Counted from the first letter of the stretch, positions 18,172-28,754 are shown. The stretch is 64,000 nucleotides of DNA from Hydrogenimonas sp. SS33 (GCF_040436365.1 NZ_AP026369.1:1838501-1902500), one strand, 5' to 3'. A program made the numbers and translations. The notes: generated by a model from the letters alone, not told the origin.

Positions 18172-18188
18172 GTGACGCGAAGCGTCAC
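18172..18188. terminator. hairpin between rsmI and rlmB
   Basis: GTGACGC, a GAA loop and GCGTCAC form a perfect 7-bp stem. It is followed by an A-rich run rather than T, so a termination role is uncertain. Confidence 0.35.
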
Positions 18189-18227
18189 AAAAGGCATAAA
18201 CAATCAAGATTAGGATAAAATCTACCA

Positions 18228-18911
18228 ATGATTGTCTACGGTAAACAGATTTGCAAATTTCTCATGGCCCGGCATCCCGAGCTCATTCAGCGGATTCTGC
18301 TGGCCAAGGAACTCCCCAAAAAGGAGTTCGGCGACGTGATGAAGCTAAGAAAGCCCGTGGAGCGGGTCGATGGGAAGAAGGCCCAGGCCCTGGCACGGGG
18401 CGGTAACCACCAGGGGTGGCTCTGCGACGTGCTCCCCTACCGCTACGCCGACTACCGCACCATGACGGAGAGCCGCTTTCTCGTGGTGCTGGCGGGGGTG
18501 ACCGACGTGGGGAACATCGGGGCCGTCGTGCGGACCGCCTATGCCCTCGGTGCCGACGGGCTCATTGCCGCGGGGGTGAAACAGATCGCCAGTGAAGGGG
18601 CCATCCGGGCCAGCGCCGGCGCCATGTTCGACCTGCCCGTGGCCGTGGTCCCCAACCTCCTCGACCTGCTCAACGAGCTGAAGCTGGCGGGCTTCACCCT
18701 CTACGGCGCGGGTATGGAGGGGACGCCGATACAGGAGGCGCAAATCGAACCGAAGCGGGTGCTGGTGCTCGGAAGCGAAGGGGCCGGCATTCCCAGACGG
18801 GCCATGGAGAAGATGGATGAGGTGGTGAGTGTCGAAATGGTGCGGCCCTTCGACTCTCTCAATGTCAGCGCCGCCGCGGCGATACTCATATACAGGATGA
18901 TGCATGCTTGA
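18228..18911 (+). CDS. rlmB: SpoU/TrmH-family 23S rRNA (Gm2251) 2'-O-methyltransferase
   Basis: The 227-residue protein has the SPOUT knot motifs: motif 1 DVGNIGAVVRTA, motif 2 LVLGSEGAGIPRR, and motif 3 VSVEMVRPFDSLNVSAAAAI. The short N-terminal domain (about 1-70) resembles the substrate-binding part of RlmB. It methylates 23S rRNA ribose 2'-OH; Gm2251 is the family assignment. It overlaps the next gene by eight bases. Confidence 0.85.
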   Translation: MIVYGKQICKFLMARHPELIQRILLAKELPKKEFGDVMKLRKPVERVDGKKAQALARGGNHQGWLCDVLPYRYADYRTMTESRFLVVLAGVTDVGNIGAVVRTAYALGADGLIAAGVKQIASEGAIRASAGAMFDLPVAVVPNLLDLLNELKLAGFTLYGAGMEGTPIQEAQIEPKRVLVLGSEGAGIPRRAMEKMDEVVSVEMVRPFDSLNVSAAAAILIYRMMHA

Positions 18912-19773
18912 AGAAGTTCTGGAAAAATATACGGTCGAAGTGGTCATCAACCGGACCAAAATCTCCAGGAAAAACCTGGAGAAGCTGAAAAACGGTAATT
19001 TCGAAGGGTTTACGAAACCCCAGGCGTACGGTTTTCTGCGGATTCTCCAGCGGGAATTTGACGAGGATTTCAGCGACCTGGAAGCCCGGTTGGACGACTG
19101 GTTCGCCAATGCGCCGGAATCTTTGGGGGAACCGATCTTCAAGCGGGACGACGGGGAGGTGAAAGGAGGCTCGAAAGGGTGGATCCTTCTTCTCGTTCTT
19201 CTCGTTTTGGCCGGTGCGGGTTACTACCTCTACCAAAAAGAGGCCGGCGAGCCCGCCCGGACGCAGGGGCCTGTAACACCGGCGGCCACGGTGCCCACCA
19301 GGAGCGCCCCCGCAGCCGTGAAGGAAACGGAAAAAGTGCCGCAGGCCGGTCAGGAAAAGGCGACGCCGTCCGCCGTGCCCTCCGCCGAAGAGAACGCTTC
19401 CGAAACGGCGGCGGAAGTGAATGCAACGGCGGAAGAGACGGTAAGCGGGGCGAAGAAGAAAGAGGCGGAACCGGAGCCCTATGTGCCCCTCGAACCGGTG
19501 GCCCTGACGCCGAAAGTGAAGCTCTGGTTCGGCATCATCGACCTCAAAACGAAAAAGCGGACCGCCAAAGTGATTTCAAATCCCTATGAGATCGACTCCC
19601 ACGGCAGAAAACTGGTGATCACGGGCCACGGCCGTTTCGAGATAAGCGACGCCTTCGGCAACCTCTTCAAATACAACGATGCGAAGAAACACTACTTCCT
19701 CATCGACGACGGTCTGGTCAAAGAGATCGATGCCGCCGAATTCAGACGGCTCAACGGAGGGAAAGGGTGGTAA
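18904..19773 (+). CDS. RodZ-like membrane protein
   Basis: The 289-residue protein has a helical cytoplasmic N-terminus (about 1-85, with a possible helix-turn-helix KISRKNLEKLKNG). One membrane helix lies at about 97-114. A Pro/Ala/Glu-rich linker follows (about 115-195), then a compact beta domain (about 205-289) with HGRKLVITGHGRFEISDAFG. This layout matches RodZ, the shape-determining partner of MreB, but the sequence gives only partial support. It is coupled to rlmB by overlap and to the next secreted protein by a GTG overlap. Confidence 0.5.
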   Translation: MLEEVLEKYTVEVVINRTKISRKNLEKLKNGNFEGFTKPQAYGFLRILQREFDEDFSDLEARLDDWFANAPESLGEPIFKRDDGEVKGGSKGWILLLVLLVLAGAGYYLYQKEAGEPARTQGPVTPAATVPTRSAPAAVKETEKVPQAGQEKATPSAVPSAEENASETAAEVNATAEETVSGAKKKEAEPEPYVPLEPVALTPKVKLWFGIIDLKTKKRTAKVISNPYEIDSHGRKLVITGHGRFEISDAFGNLFKYNDAKKHYFLIDDGLVKEIDAAEFRRLNGGKGW

Positions 19774-20588
19774 AAAAACTCCTCTTCTCTTCCCTGCTTC
19801 TTCTCTCCCTGCAGGCCGGAGAGCTGATGGATAAGGTGAAAGGGATGCTTTCACCCCGGGCCTTCGCCGGCCACCAGCGGCTTCTGGCCCTCCTTTTCGA
19901 AAATGAAAGCGCATTTTCGGGAAAAAAGGGTTACGACATGCTCAAAGTGGCCCAAACCCTGGAAAAAAACGGCCTGCTGGACCTCTCCCTGCAGCGGGTG
20001 TCGACGGTGGAGATAGCCTTCGAATGCGAGGGGCAGGCACCGCTGCTTCTGGTCAAGGCGGCAGGCGACGCCCTGCGCGAAACCGGATTTCCTGCGGCGC
20101 TGACCAAAAGTGCGCACCGCGACAGGAAGGGATTCGTCTGGCGCGTCATGGTGACGAGCGATCATATTCCCGACCCCGTGGGCCTGGGCGAAAGGCTGGC
20201 GAAACGGGGCATCGCCGTTACCGGCGCCGAACGGGAAGATAGAACCCGGTGGCGCTACCGGCTCGACCTTTCCGACGCGAAACTTCCCGCCCTTTCCATC
20301 GAACCCGGGGAGAGGAAACGGATCCTCCGTCCGGTGCGTCCCGTATGGCTCGACGTCACCCGGGTTTCGAAGCTCGACATACGCGAATCTCCCGGAAGCC
20401 ACTGGTACGCCGACGTTGCGGTTTATGATAAAATGCTGAAAATTTTATCGATGCGCCAGAACGACACCCGCACCCGGTTTCTGCGTCTGCGCCTGCCCAA
20501 AGGGGCCGCCTATGTCAGAATCGGCGACAGGTTCACCCTGGAAAACCTGCGCAGCGGGCTGCGTATCAGCGCCTCCGGCCGTCGGTAA
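19767..20588 (+). CDS. secreted protein of unknown function
   Basis: The 273-residue protein starts at GTG 19767, overlapping the previous stop, behind GGAGGGAAAGG. It has a signal peptide (KKLLFSSLLLLSLQAGEL, cleavage near 18). The rest is soluble alpha/beta sequence with a single Cys near 90. I recognise no catalytic motif. It probably forms a unit with the RodZ-like gene and may act in the periplasm. The next gene follows after 29 bp. Confidence 0.7.
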   Translation: MVKKLLFSSLLLLSLQAGELMDKVKGMLSPRAFAGHQRLLALLFENESAFSGKKGYDMLKVAQTLEKNGLLDLSLQRVSTVEIAFECEGQAPLLLVKAAGDALRETGFPAALTKSAHRDRKGFVWRVMVTSDHIPDPVGLGERLAKRGIAVTGAEREDRTRWRYRLDLSDAKLPALSIEPGERKRILRPVRPVWLDVTRVSKLDIRESPGSHWYADVAVYDKMLKILSMRQNDTRTRFLRLRLPKGAAYVRIGDRFTLENLRSGLRISASGRR

Positions 20589-20617
20589 AAAGCGCAATCT
20601 ACAAGGTTGAATACTCC

Positions 20618-21832
20618 ATGTTCGATGAAATAGAATTCGAAAAGCTCAAACGTCTGCCCAAATATGTTTTCGCCGAAGTGAACGACCTGAAGATGGCCGC
20701 GCGCCGGGCGGGCGAAGATGTCATCGACTTCAGCATGGGCAATCCCGACGGCCCCCCGAGCAGGAAGATCATCGAGAAGCTGATCGAGTCGGCCCAGAAA
20801 CCCAAAACCCACGGCTACTCCGCCAGCAAGGGGATCTACAAACTCCGCCTGGCCATCTGCAACTGGTACGAGCGGCGCTACGGCGTGGCGCTGGACCCGG
20901 AAACGGAGGCGGTGGCGACGATGGGGAGCAAAGAGGGGTATGTCCACCTGGTCCAGGCGGTGACCAACCCGGGCGACACGGCGGTGGTGCCGGACCCGAC
21001 CTACCCGATCCACTCCTACGCCTTCATGCTCGCCGGCGGCGCCGTGCGCAAGATGGAGCTGGTCTTTGACGAAAAGTACGAAGTGGACGAGGAGCTCTTT
21101 TTCGTCAACCTCAAGCGGGCCCTGGTGGAGTCGGTACCCCGGCCCAAATTCGTCGTGGTCAACTTTCCCCACAACCCCAGCACCGCCACCGTGACCCCCG
21201 CCTTCTACGAGCGGCTGGTGGATATGGCCAAAAAGGAGCGCTTCTACATCATCAGCGACATTGCCTACGCCGACATCACCTTCGACGGCTACAAAACCCC
21301 CTCCATCCTGGCTGTCGAAGGGGCCAAAGAGGTGGCGGTGGAGAGCTTCACCCTCTCCAAGAGCTACAATATGGCCGGCTGGCGGGTCGGCTTCATCGTC
21401 GGCAACCCCAAGCTGGTGGGGGCGGTGCAGAAGATCAAGAGCTGGCTCGATTACGGCATGTTCACCCCGATCCAGGTGGCAGCCACCATCGCCCTGGACG
21501 AACTGGAAGGGGAGGTGCAGCACACCATCGAAAAGTACCGCAAGCGCCGCGACGTGCTCTGTGACGCCTTCAACAAAGCGGGATGGCCCATCGAAAAACC
21601 GCGGGCGACCATGTTCGTCTGGGCGAAGATCCCCAAAGAGGCGCTTCATCTGGGGAGCCTGGAGTTTTCCAAGAAGCTGCTGACCGAAGCGAAGGTGGCC
21701 GTGAGTCCCGGCATCGGTTTCGGCGAATACGGCGACCAGTATGTCCGCATCGCCCTCATCGAAAACGAAAAGCGCATCCGCCAGGCGGCACGCAACATCA
21801 AGAAATTTCTGAAAACCCTGGAAGAGGATTGA
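20618..21832 (+). CDS. class I PLP aminotransferase (alanine/aspartate type)
   Basis: The 404-residue protein shows the class I aminotransferase hallmarks: FSMGNPDGPP near 38-47, NFPHNPSTA near 182-190, and the PLP lysine K248 in TLSKSYNMAGWRVGF, with the phosphate-binding Arg256. Its closest remembered relatives are alanine and LL-diaminopimelate aminotransferases. The exact substrate cannot be read from sequence. It stands one base before hom, and dapB is close by, which suggests a role in aspartate-family amino acid synthesis. Confidence 0.85.
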   Translation: MFDEIEFEKLKRLPKYVFAEVNDLKMAARRAGEDVIDFSMGNPDGPPSRKIIEKLIESAQKPKTHGYSASKGIYKLRLAICNWYERRYGVALDPETEAVATMGSKEGYVHLVQAVTNPGDTAVVPDPTYPIHSYAFMLAGGAVRKMELVFDEKYEVDEELFFVNLKRALVESVPRPKFVVVNFPHNPSTATVTPAFYERLVDMAKKERFYIISDIAYADITFDGYKTPSILAVEGAKEVAVESFTLSKSYNMAGWRVGFIVGNPKLVGAVQKIKSWLDYGMFTPIQVAATIALDELEGEVQHTIEKYRKRRDVLCDAFNKAGWPIEKPRATMFVWAKIPKEALHLGSLEFSKKLLTEAKVAVSPGIGFGEYGDQYVRIALIENEKRIRQAARNIKKFLKTLEED

Positions 21833-21833
21833 G

Positions 21834-23096
21834 ATGATTCAAATCGGCATCGTCGGCGTCGGCACGGTAGGGGCCAGTGTCGCCAGAATTTTGGAGGAGA
21901 ACCAAGACATCATCACCGCCCGGGCGGGGAAGGAGATCAGGGTCAGGAAAGGGGTCGTGCGCAACCTCTCCAGAGCCCGGGACGTGGCCATTCCTCTGAC
22001 GGACGATGTGGATGAAATTCTGGACGATCCCGACATCGACATCGTCGTGGAGCTGATGGGGGGCGTGGAGGAGCCCTATCATGTGGTGAAAAAGGCGCTG
22101 GAGAAGGGCAAGGCGGTGGTGACGGCCAACAAAGCCCTGCTGGCCTACCACCGCTACGAGCTGCAGGATGTGGCGGGTGACCTTCCTTTCGAGTTCGAAG
22201 CAAGCGTGGCGGGGGGTATCCCCATCATCAAAGCGCTGCGCGAGGGGCTCAGCGCCAACCATATCGAAAGCATCAAGGGGATCATCAACGGCACCGCCAA
22301 CTACATTCTGACCAAAATGATGACTGAGGGGGTCGACTTCGGCCCCGTTTTGAAGGAGGCCCAGGCGCTGGGGTACGCCGAAGCGGACCCCACCTTCGAC
22401 ATCGGCGGCTTCGACGCGGCCCACAAACTGCTCATCCTCGCCTCCATCGCCTACGGCATCGATGCCAAGCCCGAAGATATCCTCATCGAGGGGATCGAGC
22501 AGGTGACCCAGGAGGATATCGCCTTCGCCAAAGAGTTCGGCTACACAATCAAACTGCTGGGCATCGCCAAAAAAGTGGGCGAGTTCGTGGAGCTGCGGGT
22601 CCACCCCGCCCTGGTTCCCCAGAGGGAGATGATCGCCAAGGTCGACGGGGTGATGAACGGCATCAGCGTCATCGGCGACAAGGTGGGTGAAACGATGTAC
22701 TACGGCCCGGGGGCCGGCGGAGACGCCACCGCCAGTGCCGTCATCAGCGACATCATCGCCATCGCCAGGGGAGGCAAGAGCTCCCCGATGCTGGGGTTCA
22801 AACGCCCGCTGGAGAGCGGCCTGCAACTGCTGGAGCGCGATGCCATCGTCAGCCGGTACTATCTGCGCCTCGTGGTGGAGGACAAGCCGGGCGTTCTCGC
22901 CAAAGTCTCCCAGGTGATGGGGGAGCAGAAGATCTCCATCGAAACGATGCTGCAGCGCCCCGGTGAAGGGGAGACGGCGACGCTGCTTCTTTCGACCCAC
23001 CGCTGCGAAGAGCGGGCGATGCAGCAGGCGCTTCACGCCCTTTTCGGACTCGAAAGCGTCAAAGAGCGCCCGGTTATGTTCCGTATAGAGAGGTGA
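21834..23096 (+). CDS. hom: homoserine dehydrogenase
   Basis: The 420-residue enzyme reduces aspartate semialdehyde to homoserine on the way to threonine and methionine. Visible are the nucleotide fold GIVGVGTVGASVA (4-16), a VTANKALLAYH segment near 100, and the catalytic region GTANYILTKM with [20 protein letters not shown]-terminal ACT domain (about 345-420; YLRLVVEDKPGVLAKV) probably senses threonine. The start is separated from the aminotransferase stop by one base. A GC-rich hairpin follows the stop. Confidence 0.97.
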   Translation: MIQIGIVGVGTVGASVARILEENQDIITARAGKEIRVRKGVVRNLSRARDVAIPLTDDVDEILDDPDIDIVVELMGGVEEPYHVVKKALEKGKAVVTANKALLAYHRYELQDVAGDLPFEFEASVAGGIPIIKALREGLSANHIESIKGIINGTANYILTKMMTEGVDFGPVLKEAQALGYAEADPTFDIGGFDAAHKLLILASIAYGIDAKPEDILIEGIEQVTQEDIAFAKEFGYTIKLLGIAKKVGEFVELRVHPALVPQREMIAKVDGVMNGISVIGDKVGETMYYGPGAGGDATASAVISDIIAIARGGKSSPMLGFKRPLESGLQLLERDAIVSRYYLRLVVEDKPGVLAKVSQVMGEQKISIETMLQRPGEGETATLLLSTHRCEERAMQQALHALFGLESVKERPVMFRIER

Positions 23097-23196
23097 GGCC
23101 GCACAAAAGGCGGCCCCCCACGATCTTCCAACTGCATAAAATTGTAATCTTCGAAGTCAGACGGGAAACTTCAGCGAAACCCCCTTTTTTTTAATT

Positions 23197-23202
23197 TATA
23201 AT
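23197..23202 (+). promoter_or_regulatory. -10 element before the molybdoenzyme gene
   Basis: TATAAT lies in an AT-rich run 30 bp before the gene start. No good -35 box is visible at the right distance. Confidence 0.4.
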
Positions 23203-23231
23203 AAATCCAAATCTCATCAGCGGAGTCTCCC

Positions 23232-25307
23232 TTGGACCATTTGGAAATCGAAAGCGTCTGTACCTATTGCGGTGTGGGGTGCGACATTGTCGCCGAAGTG
23301 GACGAAGCGGCCAATGCCGTCACCAGAATCCGGGCCGACAAAGACGGCGTGGTCAGCCAGGGCAAGCTCTGTATCAAGGGCAAATACGGGTTCGATTTCC
23401 TGAATACCCGGGAGCGGTTGCGAGAACCCCGCATCGCCCGCCGTTTTCTGGAGCGAAACCCCCATATCGCCTCCAACATCGAAGGGAGCCTGGAGCCGCT
23501 CGACGACACCTGGTACAAAACCGACCTTGTCACCGCCGTCACCGCGGCGGCAATGAAACTGCAGGAGATCCGCAAGGCCCATGGGGATGAAAGCTTTTGC
23601 GCCATCGGAGGTGCGCGCACCAGCTGCGAGAGCGCCTACCTCTTCCAGAAATTCTGCCGCGACTCCATGAACTCGCCCCATGTGGACAACTGCGCCAGGG
23701 TCTGCCACTCCCCCAGCCTCAAGGGGATGCGCGCCACCATCGGCGAAGGGGCGGCCACGAACCCCTACAACGACATCTACGAAGCGGAGTTTATCCTCGT
23801 TATCGGCTCCAACACCACCGAAGCCCACCCCATCGTCGCCAACCGCATCATCGACGCGGCGCGGCTGAACGACAATGTGGCAGTGATCGACGTGCGGGAG
23901 ATCAAACTGATGAAATACGCCAAACACCGGGCGATCATCCCCTTCGAGGCGAACCTGCTGGTGCTCAACATGATGGCGCGGGTGATTCTGGAGGAGGAGC
24001 TCTACGACGAAAAGTTCGTCAAGGCCCGCACCACCGGCTTCGAGTCCTACCGGGAGGCGATCCTGAATGACCCCTATACCGACCCGCTCTTTTTCCGCTC
24101 CGTTCCCGGCTACGAGCACCTGGCCGTCAAGATCCCCGTCATCGCCCGGGAGTACGCCCTGAAAAAGTCGATGATCTTCTGGGGGCTGGGCATCACGGAA
24201 CACGTGGATGGCAGCTACGCCGTCATGGCCATCACCCACCTGGCGCTGCTGACGGGCAACATCGGCAAAACCGGCGCCGGCCTCATGCCCCTTCGGGGCC
24301 AGAACAATGTCCAGGGTGCCTGCGACATGGGGTGCCTTCCCTACTATGCCCCCGACTACCAGAAACCCGAAAAGATCGGCCTCATGACGCCCCAGCTCAT
24401 TGACGCGATGCTGGAGGGAAAGATCAAGGCGATGCTCAACATGGGCGAGGATATCGCCCATATCCACCCCAACCAGAACAAGATCGACAGGGCGCTGAAA
24501 AAGCTCGACTTCATCATGGTCCAGGAGCTCTTCATGACCGAGATCGCGAAACGGGCCGACATCGTCGTCGGGGTCAGGTCGGCCTACGAGAAGGAGGGGG
24601 TTTACGTCAACGCCATGCGGCGGCTGCACCTCTCCCAGCCGCTGGTCAAAAGCGACCTTCCCGACGACTGGGAGGTACTCAAAATGCTCGACAACGCCAT
24701 GGGGGGCAGCTACGACTACCGAAGCAGCGAAGAGGTGTGGAACGAAGTGCGGGAAGTGGCCCACCGCCGTTTCAGCGGCGCCAGCTACATGCGCCTCAAG
24801 CGCCACCGCAAACGGGGCCTCCAGTGGCCCGTCTACATCGAAGACACGCCGGTGCTGCACCTGCTCGACTTCCGTACCGAAGACGGCCTGGGCAGGTATA
24901 TCTACCACCCCTACGAACCCCGGGGGCAGGTGGCGGAGCTGCTGGAGAAGGGACGTGTCGACGAGGGGTTCTACCTGACCACGGGCCGCACCCTCGCCCA
25001 GTACAACAACGCCGCCCAGACCAAACGGAGCGAAAAACTCAACCACCGGTACGATGAAGATATCCTGCTGGCCAGCGAAGCGGACAGGGAGCGCTTCCCG
25101 GGCACCGACTATGTCATCCTTCAAAGCGAGTGGGGCGAAAGTGCCCCGCTGCGGGTGAAGTTTACGGAGAAGGTGGTGCCGGACACCCTCTTTACCACCT
25201 TCCACCATGCGGCGTCGAACATCAACCGCCTCTTCGGCGACGCCGCCGACGAACTGATCCTCACCGCCGCCTTCAAGTCGGTCAAAGTCCGGGTCCTGCC
25301 CGCATGA
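23232..25307 (+). CDS. formate-dehydrogenase-like molybdopterin oxidoreductase, cytoplasmic
   Basis: The 691-residue protein begins at TTG 23232, with GGAG six bases upstream. An N-terminal [4Fe-4S] site is seen: C10-x2-C13-x3-C17 and C47. The molybdenum ligand position reads RVCHSPS, with C158-H159, so it is the Cys rather than the selenocysteine form. Further molybdopterin contacts (VIGSNTTEAHP, LRGQNNVQGACDMG, TGRTLAQYNNA) follow in the FdhA order. There is no Tat signal, and no electron-transfer subunit gene lies beside it, so its partner is encoded elsewhere or absent. Formate oxidation is the family function; assimilatory nitrate reductase is the alternative. Confidence 0.8.
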   Translation: MDHLEIESVCTYCGVGCDIVAEVDEAANAVTRIRADKDGVVSQGKLCIKGKYGFDFLNTRERLREPRIARRFLERNPHIASNIEGSLEPLDDTWYKTDLVTAVTAAAMKLQEIRKAHGDESFCAIGGARTSCESAYLFQKFCRDSMNSPHVDNCARVCHSPSLKGMRATIGEGAATNPYNDIYEAEFILVIGSNTTEAHPIVANRIIDAARLNDNVAVIDVREIKLMKYAKHRAIIPFEANLLVLNMMARVILEEELYDEKFVKARTTGFESYREAILNDPYTDPLFFRSVPGYEHLAVKIPVIAREYALKKSMIFWGLGITEHVDGSYAVMAITHLALLTGNIGKTGAGLMPLRGQNNVQGACDMGCLPYYAPDYQKPEKIGLMTPQLIDAMLEGKIKAMLNMGEDIAHIHPNQNKIDRALKKLDFIMVQELFMTEIAKRADIVVGVRSAYEKEGVYVNAMRRLHLSQPLVKSDLPDDWEVLKMLDNAMGGSYDYRSSEEVWNEVREVAHRRFSGASYMRLKRHRKRGLQWPVYIEDTPVLHLLDFRTEDGLGRYIYHPYEPRGQVAELLEKGRVDEGFYLTTGRTLAQYNNAAQTKRSEKLNHRYDEDILLASEADRERFPGTDYVILQSEWGESAPLRVKFTEKVVPDTLFTTFHHAASNINRLFGDAADELILTAAFKSVKVRVLPA

Positions 25308-25630
25308 GCCGTGCCAAAGGGGACGCCGCCGAAGCGCAGGCCGTCCGTTTCCTGATGGAGCGGGGGTGCCGCATCCTGGAGCGCAACGCCTACAGCCGCT
25401 TCGGCGAGATCGACATCATCGCCGAAAAAGGAGGCGCGCTCCGCTTCGTCGAAGTCAAAAGCGGCACCGGCTTCGACCCGATCTACAACATCACGCCGAC
25501 CAAGCTTGGGCGCATCGTCAAAACCGCCCACGCCTGGCTGAAAAAGAGCGGTTCGGACCTTCCCTGGCAGATCGACGCCGTCATCGTACGGGACGACGGC
25601 ATCGAATGGCTGGAAAACATCACATTCTGA
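25304..25630 (+). CDS. yraN: YraN/UPF0102 family protein
   Basis: The start at 25304 overlaps the preceding stop (ATGA). The 108-residue protein shows the restriction-endonuclease-like core of the family: GDAAEAQAVRFL, FGEIDIIAEK, then RFVEVKSG. The D-x-E-V-K set resembles a nuclease active site. The biological role of the family is not established. A longer upstream reading is rejected because it would lie inside the oxidoreductase gene. Confidence 0.9.
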   Translation: MSRAKGDAAEAQAVRFLMERGCRILERNAYSRFGEIDIIAEKGGALRFVEVKSGTGFDPIYNITPTKLGRIVKTAHAWLKKSGSDLPWQIDAVIVRDDGIEWLENITF

Positions 25631-25708
25631 TCTCTTCAGAATGACTCAGTGTAGTTTTTAAAGAGAGAATGGGGTATACTTTGAAAATCAAATTCTGTAG
25701 GAGAAAAA

Positions 25709-26158
25709 ATGGATTTTAACGAACTGCTGCGTCTGGGGGCTTCCATGATACAGAACAATTCCGACGAAGCGACAACCGGTCTGGATACGGAAGCTCTGAG
25801 CGGGGCACTTGGAAAAATTTTCGGAAGCTCAGGCGGGGATTTCGATCTGGCCGGATTGGTAAAACAGTTCGCGGGCGGCGGACTCGGGGATGTGGTCCAA
25901 AGCTGGCTGGGAGAAGGGGCGAATGCCGCAGTGGATCCCCAGAGTGTGGAACGTGTTCTCGGAAGCGATAAAATCGAAGCGTTTGCCAGGGAACTGGGGA
26001 TCGGTACCGACAGTGCCCGCCGGGCCCTGGCAGATGCACTGCCTGAAATCGTCGACAAGGCAACCCCGGCAGGGAGTGATACCCTTTCTGCCGTTTTGGA
26101 GCAGGTAGGGGGTTTTGAGGGGGCCATGAAGATGTTCGGAGGGTTGTTCGGACGTTGA
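25709..26158 (+). CDS. YidB/DUF937-like protein
   Basis: The 149-residue protein lacks Cys and has a Gly/Ala-rich middle with GLVKQFAGGGLGDVVQSWLG, followed by SVERVLGSDKIEAFARELG. This is the typical YidB/DUF937 pattern. AGGAG stands seven bases before the start, and a TATACT box lies about 30 bp further up, so it is probably transcribed alone. Function unknown. Confidence 0.8.
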   Translation: MDFNELLRLGASMIQNNSDEATTGLDTEALSGALGKIFGSSGGDFDLAGLVKQFAGGGLGDVVQSWLGEGANAAVDPQSVERVLGSDKIEAFARELGIGTDSARRALADALPEIVDKATPAGSDTLSAVLEQVGGFEGAMKMFGGLFGR

Positions 26159-26207
26159 CGACCCCATGTTACTCCCCGGTAACAAAAAAATTTAAAGTTA
26201 TGACGGG

Positions 26208-26213
26208 TATAAT
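26208..26213 (+). promoter_or_regulatory. -10 element of trxA
   Basis: TATAAT follows an AT-rich stretch and lies 33 bp before the trxA start. The -35 region is poor. Confidence 0.45.
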
Positions 26214-26245
26214 CTACCCATCAAACTTTAACAAGGAGATCCTTT

Positions 26246-26566
26246 ATGGGCAAATATATCGAACTCAACAGCGGCAACTTCGACGAAACGATCAAAGAGG
26301 GTGTCACGATGGTGGACTTCTGGGCTCCCTGGTGCGGGCCCTGCCGCATGATCGCTCCCGTCATCGAAGAGCTGGCGGAAGAGTATGAAGGCAAGGCGAA
26401 AATCGCCAAAGTCAACACCGATGAAGAGCAGGATCTGGCGATCAAGTACGGCATCCGCTCCATTCCGAGCATCCTCTTCTTCAAAGACGGCCAACTGGTC
26501 GACCAGATGGTCGGCGCCGCTTCGAAGCAGGCATTCGCCGAAAAACTCGACGCACTGCTCGGTTAA
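26246..26566 (+). CDS. trxA: thioredoxin 1
   Basis: The 106-residue protein has the redox centre WCGPC (about 31-35) and the cis-Pro loop RSIPSILFF. It is a cytoplasmic dithiol reductant for ribonucleotide reductase, peroxiredoxins and others. AAGGAG stands before the ATG. It is followed after nine bases by a membrane thioredoxin-like protein and then by trxB, so the reductant and its reductase are in one unit. Confidence 0.97.
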   Translation: MGKYIELNSGNFDETIKEGVTMVDFWAPWCGPCRMIAPVIEELAEEYEGKAKIAKVNTDEEQDLAIKYGIRSIPSILFFKDGQLVDQMVGAASKQAFAEKLDALLG

Positions 26567-26575
26567 CCCACCCCG

Positions 26576-27033
26576 ATGGCGGCCGGAAGGGGTAAGTCCC
26601 CTTTCTCATTCACCTATGTCTTCGCCTCCTTCTTCGGGGCGGCGATGATCGCCGTCGCTTTCGGCTACTACAACTACAAATATTCCCAATACAAATTTAT
26701 CAACTTCAAAGAGACGATACTCTATACTAAATCCAAACTTTTCGTGCCGGACAAGCCGCGCTACATTATGGTGGTCTACAGCTCCCACATGGGGGACATC
26801 ACCCCGGCGCTGGCCCCTCTGAAGAAGGAGAATACGGTTCTTGCCGTCGACCTCTACCAGAAACGCAGGGCGAGCCAGGACGGCATCGTCTATGCGACGG
26901 CGGGGACCAATACGCTGCTGAAAATCATCCACCGCTTCCATATCAGGGAAGTTCCGAGCTATTTTCTCATCGAGAGGCAGAACGACAGGGGTCTGTACAA
27001 ACAGGCGAGCAAGATCTATCTACTGGAGGTGCA

Positions 27034-27037
<4 letters not shown>
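26576..27037 (+). CDS. membrane-anchored thioredoxin-fold-like protein between trxA and trxB
   Basis: The 153-residue protein has one membrane helix at about 12-30 and then a domain that reads like a thioredoxin fold without its Cxx[21 protein letters not shown] at the usual active-site place, and a cis-Pro-like EVPSYFLIE. Ser and His stand where redox Cys are expected, so it is unlikely to be an active oxidoreductase. It overlaps trxB by four bases. I do not recognise a named family. A tethering or sensing role for the thioredoxin pair is speculation. Confidence 0.6.
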
Positions 27038-27986
<949 letters not shown>

Positions 27987-27993
<7 letters not shown>

Positions 27994-28754
27994 AAGTTGG
28001 AGTCTACGGCGCCAACGGGCGCGTGGGAAAATTGCTGGTCAAAAACCTGACGGAAGATCCGGAAACGGAAGTGGCGGCCCTGTGCGAACGGGACCGCATC
28101 GACTACCATGCGCCGGAGGGATCGATGGTCACCAACGACCCCAAAATCTTTCTGGACGCCTGTGACGCCGCCATCGATTTCACGGTGCCCGAAGCGACCG
28201 AAGCGCTCCTGAGGGCGGCGATGGAGCGCCCCCGCCCGCTGGTCATCGGCACCACGGGGCTCAGCGAGGACCAGCGGGCCCTGCTGGAGGAGGCGAGCCG
28301 GGTGATGCCCATCCTCTACGCCACCAACATGTCGGCGGGCATCGCTCTGCTGAAGAAGCTGGTGCAGATGACAGCCGAAAAACTGGGCGATTTCGACATC
28401 GAGATCGTCGAACAGCACCACCGCTACAAGAAAGACGCGCCCAGCGGGACGGCGCTGACGCTGGCGGAATTCGCTGCCAAAGGGCGGGGGCTCGACCTGG
28501 AGAAGGTGCGGGTCAGCTGCCGCGACGGCATGACCGGCGAGCGGAAAAAGGATGAGATCGGCGTCATGGCGGTCCGCGGCGGCGACGTGGTGGGGCGCCA
28601 TACGGTCGGCTTCTACAACGACGGCGAGTTTCTGGAACTCAACCATACCGCCACGAGTCGGGAGACCTTCTCGAAAGGGGCGGTGCGTGCCTGCAAATGG
28701 CTGGTGAACCAGCCGGCGGGCCTCTACGATATCAGCGACTGTCTGGGACTGTAA
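27987..28754 (+). CDS. dapB: 4-hydroxy-tetrahydrodipicolinate reductase
   Basis: The 255-residue enzyme catalyses the second committed step of the diaminopimelate/lysine pathway. The nucleotide motif [13 protein letters not shown], the active-site block [16 protein letters not shown] and the GTTGLSEDQ loop are all present. It overlaps trxB, and its TAA shares a base with the purF ATG, so the cluster is read as one unit. Confidence 0.97.

Noticed and set aside
23217-25208. 663-codon open frame opposite the molybdoenzyme
   Set aside because: A shadow of a strong gene; His/Asp/Val/Gly-rich translation without known motifs.
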